Source: Pseudomonas flavescens
GTDB lineage: Bacteria; Pseudomonadota; Gammaproteobacteria; Pseudomonadales; Pseudomonadaceae
Direction of reading: 5' to 3'
DNA length: 64,000 bases
Assembly (NCBI RefSeq): GCF_013408425.1
Contig: NZ_JACBYV010000001.1
Coordinates: 930,001-994,000 of the forward strand
The notes under the pieces are model-generated. The model was not told the origin of the DNA. It ran no database searches and saw only the letters and a list, made by a program, of their open reading frames with translations. Positions 26,640 to 38,019 of the stretch are shown here, piece by piece (within the stretch, counting starts at the first letter, position 1; each line of letters starts with the position of its first letter). The position numbers and the translations under genes were made by a program.

Positions 26640-29600
26640 TCAGTGGGTGCCGGGGTTGGCGCGCACGTGCGCGACTTTCTGGGTCAGGTCGAGCCACGCC
26701 GGCTGCTCGCTGGCGAAGCGGTGGCGCAGATAGGCGACCAGTTCGGTGACCTGGCGGTCGTTGAAACTGTCCTTGAAGGCCGGCATGTAGCCGAGTTCAG
26801 GAGTCGCCGGCGTGTCGATGCCATGCAGGATGACCTTCAACAGGTTGTCCGGCATGCGGCTGTGCACGTTGCTGTTGACCGCCATGGATGGGCTCACGCC
26901 AAACAATTGCGGGCCCAGGCCATCGCTGTGACAAGCCTGGCAGGCGCCTTCGAAGGTGCGCTGGCCACGGGCGAGCGCTGCCGGGTCGGGGGCCGTGCTG
27001 CTGGCGACAGTCTGCGCTGGCGCGGGAGCGTCCAGGGATATCAGGTAATTGGCGATGGCCTGCACATCGCTTTTCGGCAGCATCGCCAGCTCACTCACCA
27101 CCGGGCCCATTGGGCCGGCAGCCACGCCGTGGCGTTCGGAGAACCCGCTGCTCAGGTAGTCGGTCAGTTCCGCCTCCGTCCAGGGCGTAGCGCTGCTGCG
27201 CAGGCCGCTGAGTGGCGGTGCCTCCCAGCCGTCGACCATCCCCCCGGCAAGAAACGACTGGCCGCCTTTTTCCGCGCCGAGCAGGTTGCGCGGCGAGTGG
27301 CAGGCGGCGCAGTGGCCCAGTCCGTTGACCAGGTAGGCGCCACGGTTCCATTGCTCGCTGCGGGCCAGGTCGGCCTGGTATTCGCCGCGCCCGAGAAACA
27401 GGGCGTTCCAGCCGGCCATCAGCGGGCGGATGTTGAACGGAAAGCTCATCTGGTTGGCCGGGGCAGGCTGCTTCACGGCGGGCTGCGACATCAGGTAGGC
27501 ATACAGCGCCTGCATGTCGGCATCGTTGATGTTGCGAAACGCCGTGTAGGGAAATGCGGGGTACAGGTGGCGGCCATCGCGGCTGATGCCTTCGCGCATG
27601 GCGCGCTCGAATGCGCCGAACGACCAGCTACCGATGCCGGTTTCACGATCCGGGGTGATGTTGGTGCTGTACAGCGTACCGAACGGGGTGTCCATGGCCA
27701 GGCCGCCGGCATTGCTGGCACCGCCAGGCGAGGTATGACAGACCGCGCAGTCGCCAGCGGCTGCCAGCAAGCGGCCTCGCTCCAGGGTGGCGGCGGACCA
27801 GGTGCCGGAACCCGCTGGTGCCACGGGGGCGATCTCCGCGCGCCAGGGCAGGGCGGTGGTGAGCAGGCCCAGGGTCGCGCCCAGCACGCCAGCCAGGCCA
27901 CCAAGCCACCACTTGCTGCGTTTGCCCGTGGCGGGAGCCGCAGGCGCGGCGCTGTCGGCCCCACCGTCAGCAGCGAGCGCGGCACGAACCCGTTCGGCGG
28001 TGATCGGCAACTCGCGAAAGCGCAGGCCTGTGGCGTCGAAGATGGCGTTGGCAATGGCGGCCGCACTGGGTACGGAGGCCGATTCGCCGCTGCCCATGGG
28101 CGGTTCGGTCTGCCGAGGCATCATCATCACGTCGATGGCAGGCACTTCGGGAAAGGTCAGGATTGGGTAGGTGCCCCATTCGGTGCTGGCGACTCGCGAA
28201 TCCTCGAACTGCACCTGCTCCTTGAGTACCCGGCTGGTGGACTGCACCACGTTGCCGTGGATCTGGTGACGCACGCCCTCGGGGTTGATCATCATGCCGG
28301 CGTCGTGGCCGATCACCACGCGGGTAACGGCCACTTCGCCGGTGCGCTTGTCCACCGCCACATCGGCGACCCAGGCGGCCCAGGCCGCGCCGAAACCGGG
28401 GAAATTGCTGTGAATGTAGCGGGCATAGGCGAAGCCCCGGCCGCGTAGCACGTCACCCTCGGCGGGCGTTTGCTGCGGTTGGGTGCGCGGCTGCCAGTCG
28501 GCGCGCTGGGCGGTGGCCTGGATCAGATCCCTGGCGCGTGGATCGTCCAGGTGGCGCAGGCGGTATTCGACGGGGTCCACCCCGGCGGCGAATGCCAGTT
28601 CGTCGATGTACGACTCGTGGGCAAAGCTGTTCGGCATGGCAGAAACGCCGCGCATCCAGGACGCGCGCACCAGCGGGGCCATGTCGTTGATGGTGACGCG
28701 CATGTGCTCGTAGTCGTAGGGCGGTATCGAGGTGCGGTCGCCCATCTCGAACATCATCGGCAATGGCTCGACGCGGCCGGTGAGCAGCAGCGCCAGGGTC
28801 GGCGCGCCGTTGGACGGGTAGCTGGTCTGGAAATCGTAGGCGCTGATGCTGCCATCGGCATTCAGGCCGCCGTCGACCTCCATCAATTGAGCGGTGCCCT
28901 TGGGTTCCCACACGTGTTCCTGTTCGCGGGTGAGTTGAACCCGTACCGGTTTGCCCACCGCCCTGGACAGCAGCAGGGCATCGGCGCATACGTCATCCGC
29001 GCAGTTGCGCCCGTAGCAGCCGGCGGCCTCCATGCGAATCACCTCGATGCGATTCTCGTCGCACTCCAGCAACCAGGCCAGGTCGGCACGCAGCAAGTGA
29101 GGGTTCTGGGTGCCCGACCAGACTTTCGACTGCTGCTCGCTGTAGTCGGCCAGTGCGCATGAAGGGCCGATCGACGCGTGCAACTGGTAGGGCCAGAGGT
29201 AGCTGCGGGTCAGTCGCTGGTCGGCGTTGGCCAGGGCCTGCTCGACGTCACCCTTGTCGAGAACCGTGCGGGCGATGCGCGGGTTGTCGCGGATCGCCTG
29301 GGCGATATCGCGCATGTCGGGCAGTTTCTGTGTCCAGGGTTTCCATTCGATTTCCAGTTGCTGGGCGGCGCGAGCTGCCTGCTCCTCGCGCTCGGCGACC
29401 ACGCCGACGAAGTCGCGAATCACCACCACGGCGACGATGCCCGGGATATCGGCGATGGAGCTTTCGTTGACCGAGAGCAGGCTGTTGCCGACGAATTCGC
29501 CACTGTCGTAGCCCGCGTAGGGCGGACGTACCACGCGGCCGTGCAGCATGCCCGGCAGGCGCATGTCGTGGACGTAGGTCAGCTCGCCCGTGGCCTTGCC

Positions 29601-30182
29601 GGGAATGTCCACGCGCTGCGCGGCCTGGCCCACCAGGCGGTATTCGCTTGGCGGTTTGAGTGGCGCGTCGCCGCTGATGGACAGACGAATGTGCTGGCCG
29701 GCGATCAGTTCGGCGAAGCTCAGCTCGCGGCCGTCCGGGTGATGGAAGCGGCCGCGCTGCAGCCTGAGCTGCTCGACATCCGTCTGCCAGCGCTCACTGG
29801 CCAGCCGGCCCAGGTGGCGTCGCGCTTCCGCAGCGGCATTGCGCAGAGGAATCGCGCTGATCTGGATGGTCGCGCTGGCGATGGTTGCGCCCTGATTCGG
29901 CGCTCGCTCGGTGTCGCCCAGGACCATCTCGACCTGATCCATGTCCAGGTTCAGCTCTTCGGCGACGATCTGCGCCAGCGAGGTGCGGATACCCGTGCCC
30001 AGGTCGACATGACCGTTGAAGGCATGAACTCGGTCACCGGCGATGGCGAGAAACAGCCCGAGTTCGCGAGGTTTCAAGGTGGCGCTCTGGCCTTTGGGCA
30101 TGGGGCCGGAGGGGGGCTGGATGGTATCGATCACCAGCAGCGCATCGGGCTGTTCGAGCCATTGGTCGCGGGTCAGGTGCAT
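26640..30182 (-). CDS. nicB: Nicotinate dehydrogenase large subunit with cytochrome c tail (NicB)
   Basis: 1180 residues from the ATG at 30182-30180, overlapping the end of nicA by a few bases, so the two are translationally coupled. Residues 1 to about 740 are a molybdopterin hydroxylase of the xanthine dehydrogenase family (GHVDLGTGIRTSLAQIVAEE, ASWMRGVSAMPNSFAHE, QTEPPMGSGESASVP). A membrane helix follows at about 757-780, then three haem c sites: CAVCH (812-816), CAACH (958-962) and CQACH (1081-1085). This fusion matches NicB of Pseudomonas putida, where electrons from nicotinate hydroxylation pass through the cytochrome domain to the respiratory chain. It makes 6-hydroxynicotinate, the first pathway step. 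Confidence 0.95.
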   Translation of the reverse strand: MHLTRDQWLEQPDALLVIDTIQPPSGPMPKGQSATLKPRELGLFLAIAGDRVHAFNGHVDLGTGIRTSLAQIVAEELNLDMDQVEMVLGDTERAPNQGATIASATIQISAIPLRNAAAEARRHLGRLASERWQTDVEQLRLQRGRFHHPDGRELSFAELIAGQHIRLSISGDAPLKPPSEYRLVGQAAQRVDIPGKATGELTYVHDMRLPGMLHGRVVRPPYAGYDSGEFVGNSLLSVNESSIADIPGIVAVVVIRDFVGVVAEREEQAARAAQQLEIEWKPWTQKLPDMRDIAQAIRDNPRIARTVLDKGDVEQALANADQRLTRSYLWPYQLHASIGPSCALADYSEQQSKVWSGTQNPHLLRADLAWLLECDENRIEVIRMEAAGCYGRNCADDVCADALLLSRAVGKPVRVQLTREQEHVWEPKGTAQLMEVDGGLNADGSISAYDFQTSYPSNGAPTLALLLTGRVEPLPMMFEMGDRTSIPPYDYEHMRVTINDMAPLVRASWMRGVSAMPNSFAHESYIDELAFAAGVDPVEYRLRHLDDPRARDLIQATAQRADWQPRTQPQQTPAEGDVLRGRGFAYARYIHSNFPGFGAAWAAWVADVAVDKRTGEVAVTRVVIGHDAGMMINPEGVRHQIHGNVVQSTSRVLKEQVQFEDSRVASTEWGTYPILTFPEVPAIDVMMMPRQTEPPMGSGESASVPSAAAIANAIFDATGLRFRELPITAERVRAALAADGGADSAAPAAPATGKRSKWWLGGLAGVLGATLGLLTTALPWRAEIAPVAPAGSGTWSAATLERGRLLAAAGDCAVCHTSPGGASNAGGLAMDTPFGTLYSTNITPDRETGIGSWSFGAFERAMREGISRDGRHLYPAFPYTAFRNINDADMQALYAYLMSQPAVKQPAPANQMSFPFNIRPLMAGWNALFLGRGEYQADLARSEQWNRGAYLVNGLGHCAACHSPRNLLGAEKGGQSFLAGGMVDGWEAPPLSGLRSSATPWTEAELTDYLSSGFSERHGVAAGPMGPVVSELAMLPKSDVQAIANYLISLDAPAPAQTVASSTAPDPAALARGQRTFEGACQACHSDGLGPQLFGVSPSMAVNSNVHSRMPDNLLKVILHGIDTPATPELGYMPAFKDSFNDRQVTELVAYLRHRFASEQPAWLDLTQKVAHVRANPGTH

Positions 30183-30667
30183 GGGGTTTCTCCGTGCGGG
30201 GCAGCGGGACGGCCGGCGGCACGCAGGGCCGCGCGCATGATCTCGACGTGGGTGCCGCAGCGGCACAGGTTCGCCGACAGCTCGTTGCGCAGTTCTTCGT
30301 CGCTGGGGTGTGGGTTGCGATCGAGCAGGGCCTTGATGGTCATGATCATGCCGTTGAGGCAGTAACCGCACTGCGCCGCCTGTTCGCTGATAAAGGCCTG
30401 CTGCACCGGATGGGGGCGTTCGCGACAACCCAGGCCTTCCAGGGTGGTAACGCTGCGGCCTACGGCACCGCCAACGGGAAATACGCACGAGCGGGTGGCG
30501 CGGCCATCGACGATTACCGTACAGGCGCCGCACTCACCCAGGCCGCAGCCGTACTTGGGACCATTGAGGGCCAAATCGTTGCGCAGGATGTAGAGCAATG
30601 GGGTCTGCGGCTCAGCATTGAGCTGCACCGCCTGCCCATTCACTTGCAGGGTCAGGTTCTTTTCCAT
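30173..30667 (-). CDS. nicA: Nicotinate dehydrogenase 2Fe-2S subunit (NicA)
   Basis: 164 residues. Two [2Fe-2S] clusters are readable: the plant-type CGLGECGAC with a further Cys in SCVFPV, and the C-terminal QCGYCLNG with ANLCRCGTH. It is the electron-transfer subunit partnering NicB; together they hydroxylate nicotinate at C6. Its stop overlaps the nicB start. Upstream at 30739-30748 is a small palindrome TAAGTGCTTA in an A+T-rich patch, a possible NicS site or part of the promoter (inference). Confidence 0.95.
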   Translation of the reverse strand: MEKNLTLQVNGQAVQLNAEPQTPLLYILRNDLALNGPKYGCGLGECGACTVIVDGRATRSCVFPVGGAVGRSVTTLEGLGCRERPHPVQQAFISEQAAQCGYCLNGMIMTIKALLDRNPHPSDEELRNELSANLCRCGTHVEIMRAALRAAGRPAAPHGETPCT

Positions 30668-31018
30668 GGATGCCTTGCTGCCTTGTCTGCCCGATCCCGG
30701 CGTTACCGCATTACCCAGGAAGGAGGCTTTTAGTTCGTTAAGTGCTTACTTCATGAAATATGCTTTTGGGTACGCAAGGAATGGGCCAGGGCGAGGGGCT
30801 TGGGCAATTCAGGAGGAGGGGGCAGCTGTCTGCCCGTAGCTGTCGTGGCAGATTTGCAGGCAGTGGCTGCACGGTGGCGTAGCTGTGGCGAACCTGCTTC
30901 GCGAGCGTGCGCCATGCGTATTAATCGCGGGCGTGGCCCGCTCCCACGGGGGATTGCTGGGAGGCTACCTGCGCCTTGCTCGAGGCAGTTGTCGGCAGAG
31001 TCGTGGACGACCTGCGGC
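30668..31018. promoter_or_regulatory. nicA promoter region and a REP-like element
   Basis: About 350 bases between nicA and nicR, both transcribed leftward, so the nicAB promoter lies at its left side. A+T-rich sequence with the palindrome TAAGTGCTTA (30739-30748) is the likely promoter/operator. Further right a single REP-like element (GCGGGCGTGGCCCGCTCCCA, about 30926-30945) follows the end of the nicXR transcript. Confidence 0.5.
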
Positions 31019-31468
31019 CTACTCGCCGCTGTCGTTCATCTTGCGCAGCAGGTAGAGAATGGCGATGCGCTCGCCGGGATTGAGGCTGCCCATGGTCAGC
31101 TCGCTGATTTCCTGGGCACAGGGAATCATCTCGGTCAGCAGTGCCTGGCCCGCGCTGGTCAGCTCGACGATGACCTTGCGACGGTCGTCGGGGTCGGGCG
31201 ACAGGGCGACCAGGCTGCGCGCCTTCAGGCGTTCGACGATGCCGCGAATGGTGGCTTGGTCGACGGCCGTGGCCTTGATCAGCTCGGCCTGGGAGCTCGG
31301 GCCATGGTCACGCAGGGCGCACAGTGTGACGAACTGGATGGAGGTCAGCTGAGCGTCGCAGACGTTCTGCTGGAAGATCGCCGTATGGCGCTGATAGGCC
31401 TTACGCAGCAGGTGGCCGATCTGTTCGGTTACCTGGTAGGTGTTTTCTGGGCAGTTGTCGGTCGACAT
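31019..31468 (-). CDS. nicR: MarR-family repressor of nic genes (NicR)
   Basis: 149 residues from the ATG at 31468-31466; the frame runs on upstream, but that part is arginine-rich read-through. MarR features: a winged helix with QAELIKATAVDQATIRGIVERL, then the DPDDRRKVIVELT wing. It lies downstream of nicX on the same strand, as in the nicXR operon of Pseudomonas putida KT2440. There NicR represses nicXR and the divergent nicCDEFTP operon and is released by 6-hydroxynicotinate. Its sites are probably the two palindromes between nicX and nicC. Confidence 0.9.
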   Translation of the reverse strand: MSTDNCPENTYQVTEQIGHLLRKAYQRHTAIFQQNVCDAQLTSIQFVTLCALRDHGPSSQAELIKATAVDQATIRGIVERLKARSLVALSPDPDDRRKVIVELTSAGQALLTEMIPCAQEISELTMGSLNPGERIAILYLLRKMNDSGE

Positions 31469-31656
31469 GGGGGCATTCGGTTCGAGGCGCAGGTGGCCGA
31501 GTATAGCGGTGCAGGGCGGTCGCGTGTCTGCCCGCAGTGTTTTCCGGCTGGCGCTGGAGCGTTGCGCGGCCGCCACGGGCGGCGGGCTGTACATGGCGAC
31601 GAACAGCGCCGTAGCCCTTGTTGCCCGACGCCTGCGGCCGCGCCCGTGGTGCCGTG

Positions 31657-32709
31657 TCAGCCAGCCTTCGAGGCTTCGGGATAGACCACGTCGCCAGCCA
31701 GCACCACGGCCTGATCGTCCAGATAGATATCGCAGTTGCGCAGTGGAATATCCAGATGGCAGGGCGTCTTGCGTGTGCCGCCGACCTCGGTGTTCGGCCC
31801 GGTGGAGAACAGGAAGTTGCCGTAGAACGCACGCGCGTCCATGCACATGCCGTCGTTGCGGTCGTGCAGGCCCATGGCTGTCCACTGCGCGCGAGGTTGC
31901 AGCCCCCAGCCGATATGGGAGATGCCGTACACCTCCGGGTCTTTGAAGTACTTTAGGTAGTCGCGCAGGTACTCGGCTTCGAAACCGCCGTGGATGGCGG
32001 TGATGAAGCCCTTGTCGATTTCCAGGGTGATGCGCTCGCGGCAGTAGTTCTTGAACGGCAGCAGGATGTCGCCGACGTCCAGCACGAGGGTGCCTTGCGC
32101 GCTTTCCTCGTTCGGCCAGCTGAACAGGAAACCGCTGGGCCAGTGATCCCAGCGGCCTGGCTCGTCGGCGAAGCCGTACTCGGTAACCGCCGGGTACTGC
32201 CCCAGAGCGGCATGGAAGTCGCTGCCTGCAGCGGACTTCACGTGCAGGCTGCGCGCCTGCTTGAGCAGCGCCTCGCTCGCCAGGACGCGGCGTTTGTCGT
32301 CCTCGGTCGGCAGCATGCGCGCCAGTACTTCGGGTGGCTCCACGGCGAGCAGGATTCGGGTTCCGGTCTTCAGGATCTGCTCCTGCTCCGGAGAGTGCAG
32401 CAGCATCATGGTGTCGACGACCAGGTCGGCAGCTTCCAGTGCACGCTGTGCAGCGAGGTTGCCGGTCAATGCGGTGTCGCCGCAGTAGGCCGTCATGTCG
32501 TTGCCCATCGCCCTCGGGTGGTTGAACGACGGCAGTTCCACGGCGTACACCTTGGCGTTGAGTCGCTGCGCGGCATCCATGGCGGCGCGCACGGTTCTCG
32601 GGTTCGAGTAATGGCTCTTGAGAATGGCGACGCTCTGGGTCGCATCGACCCTGGACAGGGTCAGCACCTGTTCGAACATCTGGGTTAGTTCGCTATCGCT
32701 TACCGGCAT
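31657..32709 (-). CDS. nicX: 2,5-dihydroxypyridine 5,6-dioxygenase (NicX)
   Basis: 350 residues, non-haem Fe(II) ring-cleaving enzyme that opens 2,5-dihydroxypyridine to N-formylmaleamate. The iron ligands reported for the Pseudomonas putida enzyme, His265, His318 and Asp320, fall at exactly these positions here (SHIGWG; CHLDIPL), which makes the identification secure. The gene is divergent from nicC with 318 bases between, and nicR follows on the same strand. It is a cytoplasmic enzyme. Confidence 0.96.
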   Translation of the reverse strand: MPVSDSELTQMFEQVLTLSRVDATQSVAILKSHYSNPRTVRAAMDAAQRLNAKVYAVELPSFNHPRAMGNDMTAYCGDTALTGNLAAQRALEAADLVVDTMMLLHSPEQEQILKTGTRILLAVEPPEVLARMLPTEDDKRRVLASEALLKQARSLHVKSAAGSDFHAALGQYPAVTEYGFADEPGRWDHWPSGFLFSWPNEESAQGTLVLDVGDILLPFKNYCRERITLEIDKGFITAIHGGFEAEYLRDYLKYFKDPEVYGISHIGWGLQPRAQWTAMGLHDRNDGMCMDARAFYGNFLFSTGPNTEVGGTRKTPCHLDIPLRNCDIYLDDQAVVLAGDVVYPEASKAG

Positions 32710-32783
32710 GACGTGTCTCCTGAAAAGTCGTGAGGAGGGTGCACCGAGCTGGTGCCTTGCTGCTGTCTGATGGTGCGTTTTTA

Positions 32784-32799
32784 TAGAGTGTGCGCTCTA
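32784..32799. promoter_or_regulatory. Palindrome upstream of nicX
   Basis: TAGAGTGTGCGCTCTA, a 16-base near-perfect palindrome 75-90 bases upstream of nicX in an A+T-rich promoter patch. It is a candidate NicR operator for nicXR. Confidence 0.5.
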
Positions 32800-32957
32800 A
32801 TTTCTTAGATAAAACACCAGCCTGAAGATCTTGGCAAGGTTTCGCTTGCAGCGTTACCTATCTACACAATTGCTGGTTTGTGAGCTTTTTATTGATGATT
32901 GGTAGCAGTTTTCGCGGCGTACGGTTTTTTTGAGGAAGGCTCTTCACTTTTTAAAAA

Positions 32958-32975
32958 TATAGTGCATACACTGTA
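32958..32975. promoter_or_regulatory. Palindrome upstream of nicC
   Basis: TATAGTGCATACACTGTA, 18 bases with 14 of 18 positions symmetric, about 52 bases before the nicC ATG. It overlaps a TATAGT/TACACT-like -10 region. It is a candidate NicR operator for nicCDEFTP. The AGTG/CACT arms differ from the GAG/CTC arms of the nicX-side palindrome, so the two need not bind the same protein. Confidence 0.5.
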
Positions 32976-32976
32976 A

Positions 32977-34990
<2,014 letters not shown>

Positions 34991-34994
<4 letters not shown>

Positions 34995-35743
34995 ACACGC
35001 TCTATCGCATCGGCCAGATCGTGCCGAGCTCCAACACCACCATGGAAACCGAGATCCCGGCGATGCTCACCGCGCGCCAGGCGATTCGCCCGGAGCGCTT
35101 CACCTTTCATTCGGCGCGCATGCGCATGAAACAGGTGAAGAAGGAGGAGCTGGCAGCCATGGATGCCGAGTCGGATCGTTGCGCGCTGGAGCTGTCCGAC
35201 GCCAAGGTCGACGTGCTCGGCTATGCCTGCCTGGTGGCGATCATGGCCATGGGGCTTGGCTACCATCGCCAGTCCGAAAAACGTCTGCGCCAGGTGACCG
35301 CCGACAACGACGCCAATTCGCCGGTGATCACCAGCGCGGGTGCGCTGGTCGAGGCGCTCAAGGTCATGAAGGCCAAGCGCATCGCCATCGTCGCTCCCTA
35401 CATGAAGCCGCTCACCGAGTTGGTGGTCGACTACATCCGTGAAGAGGGTTTCGAGGTGGTCGACTGGCGTGCCCTGGAAATCCCCGACAATCTGCAGGTC
35501 GCGCGCCATGACCCTGCCAACCTGCCGGATATCGTCGCGGGCATGAACCTGGAGGGTGTCGATGTGGTGGTGCTGTCTGCGTGCGTGCAAATGCAGTCGC
35601 TGCCGGCGGTGGCCAAGGTCGAGGCGCTGACCGGCAAACCGGTGGTCACGGCGGCCATCGCCACCACCTATTGCATGCTCAAGGCGCTGGATCTGGAACC
35701 AATCGTGCCTGGCGCCGGCGCGCTGCTGTCCGGCGCCTACTGA
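34991..35743 (+). CDS. nicE: Maleate cis-trans isomerase (NicE)
   Basis: 250 residues, Asp/Glu racemase superfamily. The two catalytic cysteines are Cys80 (YACLVAI) and Cys198 (SACVQMQ). Their spacing of 118 residues equals that of characterised maleate isomerases. It converts maleate to fumarate, the last step before the TCA cycle. It starts within the nicD stop (ATGA) and is followed by nicF after 10 bases. Confidence 0.95.
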
Positions 35744-35753
35744 GGAGGTGGCC

Positions 35754-36392
35754 ATGAGTGCGCAGAGTCTTAGCGACAACTATCAGGGCGTCTGGGGGCA
35801 GCGTATCGGCTTCGGTACGCGGCCGGCGCTGCTGATGATCGACTTCATGCAGGGCTACACCACGCCGGGCGCGCCGCTGTTTGCACCGGGTGTGGTCAGC
35901 GCGGTGGAGCAATCGGTGGCCTTGCTGGACGCGGCGCGCCGGCTGGGTATCACGCTGGTGCACAGCAACATCCGCTATCACGCCGCCGATTTCGCCGACG
36001 GCGGCATGTGGGTACGCAAGGCGCCGGTGATGAAGGACATGGTCGACGGCAACCCGCTGGCCGAGTTCTGCCCGCAGGTGGCGCCCCAGCCAGGCGAGCA
36101 GGTGCTCACCAAGCAATACGCCAGTGTGTTCTTCGGCACGAGTCTGGCTTCTCAGTTGCACGCCCGAGGTATCGACACGCTGTTGCTGGCCGGCTGCTCG
36201 ACCAGTGGCTGCATTCGCGCCAGTGCGGTGGATGGTGTGCAGCACGGTTTCCGCACCATCGTCGTGCGTGACTGCGTGGGGGATCGGCACCAGGCGCCCC
36301 ATGAGGCGAATCTGTTCGACATCGACAGTAAGTACGGCGATGTGGTCAGCCTCGAGGAGACGTTGGCGTACCTCGACCGACTGTCTGCGTGA
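35754..36392 (+). CDS. nicF: Maleamate amidohydrolase (NicF)
   Basis: 212 residues, isochorismatase/cysteine hydrolase fold. The D-K-C catalytic triad is Asp30 (LMIDFM), Lys120 (TKQYASVF) and Cys153 (GCSTSGCIR). It hydrolyses maleamate to maleate and ammonia. The ATG at 35754 follows GAGGAGG; a GTG six bases earlier is less likely. It lies in the nicCDEFTP operon between nicE and nicT. Confidence 0.94.
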   Translation: MSAQSLSDNYQGVWGQRIGFGTRPALLMIDFMQGYTTPGAPLFAPGVVSAVEQSVALLDAARRLGITLVHSNIRYHAADFADGGMWVRKAPVMKDMVDGNPLAEFCPQVAPQPGEQVLTKQYASVFFGTSLASQLHARGIDTLLLAGCSTSGCIRASAVDGVQHGFRTIVVRDCVGDRHQAPHEANLFDIDSKYGDVVSLEETLAYLDRLSA

Positions 36393-36572
36393 ACACTCAA
36401 TAAGGAATCTGCGGTACGCCGCTCTTTCCACGGGTCGCCCTGATGCGGGTGGCCGCCGTGCCTCGGGTACGGCCCTGACGCTGCCTTGGAAGGTCATCGG
36501 TTGATGACGCTTGCGGGCGTCGACGACTGCTGGCTTCAACAAAAATCACAAGTCACCGCCAGGAGACACGCA

Positions 36573-37889
36573 ATGCCTTACGTACCCACCACCAGCACCG
36601 CCGTGGGCAGTGCACCCGACAGTACCCGCGAGCTATACCGGAAAGTGACCTGGAGGCTGATCCCTTTCCTGTGTTTCTGTTACCTCGCCGCCTATCTGGA
36701 TCGCATCAACGTCGGCTTCGCCAAACTGCAGATGCTCACCGATCTGCAATTCAGCGAGGCGGCCTACGGGCTTGGCGCCGGTCTGTTCTTCGTCGGTTAC
36801 ATCCTGTTCGAGGTGCCCAGCAATCTGGTGCTCGAGAGGGTCGGGGCCAAGGTCTGGATCGCGCGGATCATGATCACCTGGGGCCTGTTGTCGGCCTGCA
36901 CCATGTTCGTCACCACCACCACCGAGTTCTACATCATCCGCTTTCTGCTGGGGGCTGCCGAGGCGGGCTTCCTGCCAGGCGTGCTGTATTACCTGACCAC
37001 CTGGTACCCGACGTACCGACGCGGACGAATCATTGCCCTGTTCATGATCGGCCTGCCCCTTTCCAGTGTGATTGGTGGCCCGATTTCCGGCTGGATCATG
37101 AATCACTTCGACGAGGTGAACGGGCTGCGGGGCTGGCAGTGGCTGTTCCTGCTGGAGGCGATTCCCAGCGTGTTGCTCGGTATCCTGACCTTCTGGGCAT
37201 TGCCCAATCACTTCAATCAGGCCAAGTGGCTCGATGCCGATGAAAAGGCGCAACTGGCCCGCGATCTGGCGGCCGATGACGCAGAAGGCAAAGGCAGCAA
37301 GCACAGCTTTCGTGACGGCTTCTTCAACCTCAAGGTGTGGATGCTCGGCGGCATCGACTTCTCGATCCTGCTCAGTGCCTACGCCATGGGCTTCTGGATG
37401 CCGACCTTCATCCGCAATACGGGGGTGACCGATACCTTCCATATCGGCTTGCTGACCTCCTTGCCGAGCCTCGCGGCGCTGGCGGGCATGCTGCTGATCG
37501 GCGCCAGTTCGGACCGTCACCGTGAGCGTCGCTGGCACATCATCGTGCCGTTCATCATCGGCGCCATCGCCATGGCCAGCAGCACTTTCTTCAGTGACAA
37601 CCTGATCATGACCGTCACGCTGTTCGCCATCGCCTCGGCGGCCATCATCGGTGCCGTGCCGGTGTTCTTCAGCCTGCCGGCCACGTTCCTCAAGGGCACG
37701 GCGGCTGCCACTGGCTTCGCCCTGGCCTGCTCGGTGGCGAATATCGCCGGCCTGGTGAGCAACTCGCTGATGGGCCTGGTCACCGACCTGACCGGCACCA
37801 GCCACGCCGCGCTCTGGTTCTTCGCCGGTTGCCTGCTGCTCAGCTGCTTCCTGGTGATCGCGCTGCCCGCGAAACTGGTCAACCGCTAA
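36573..37889 (+). CDS. nicT: MFS permease for nicotinate or a pathway intermediate (NicT)
   Basis: 438 residues, about 12 membrane helices, anion:cation symporter branch of the MFS. The [11 protein letters not shown] stretch after TM1 is typical. ATG at 36573 with AGGAG upstream; the frame itself opens at 36486. It lies 180 bases after nicF and before the porin gene, as nicT does in Pseudomonas putida. There it is thought to carry nicotinate or 6-hydroxynicotinate across the inner membrane. Confidence 0.9.
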   Translation: MPYVPTTSTAVGSAPDSTRELYRKVTWRLIPFLCFCYLAAYLDRINVGFAKLQMLTDLQFSEAAYGLGAGLFFVGYILFEVPSNLVLERVGAKVWIARIMITWGLLSACTMFVTTTTEFYIIRFLLGAAEAGFLPGVLYYLTTWYPTYRRGRIIALFMIGLPLSSVIGGPISGWIMNHFDEVNGLRGWQWLFLLEAIPSVLLGILTFWALPNHFNQAKWLDADEKAQLARDLAADDAEGKGSKHSFRDGFFNLKVWMLGGIDFSILLSAYAMGFWMPTFIRNTGVTDTFHIGLLTSLPSLAALAGMLLIGASSDRHRERRWHIIVPFIIGAIAMASSTFFSDNLIMTVTLFAIASAAIIGAVPVFFSLPATFLKGTAAATGFALACSVANIAGLVSNSLMGLVTDLTGTSHAALWFFAGCLLLSCFLVIALPAKLVNR

Positions 37890-38019
37890 GGCGAGCGCTC
37901 CTGGTGTTGCCGGAGCGTGCTGTCGCGCGTTCCGGATTTTAAACCCTTCCCATCTTTTTCATTCTCACGCCATTTTTTCCAAGGCGTGCGTTTGCGTTCG
38001 TCTTTTTGGAGTGTCGATC

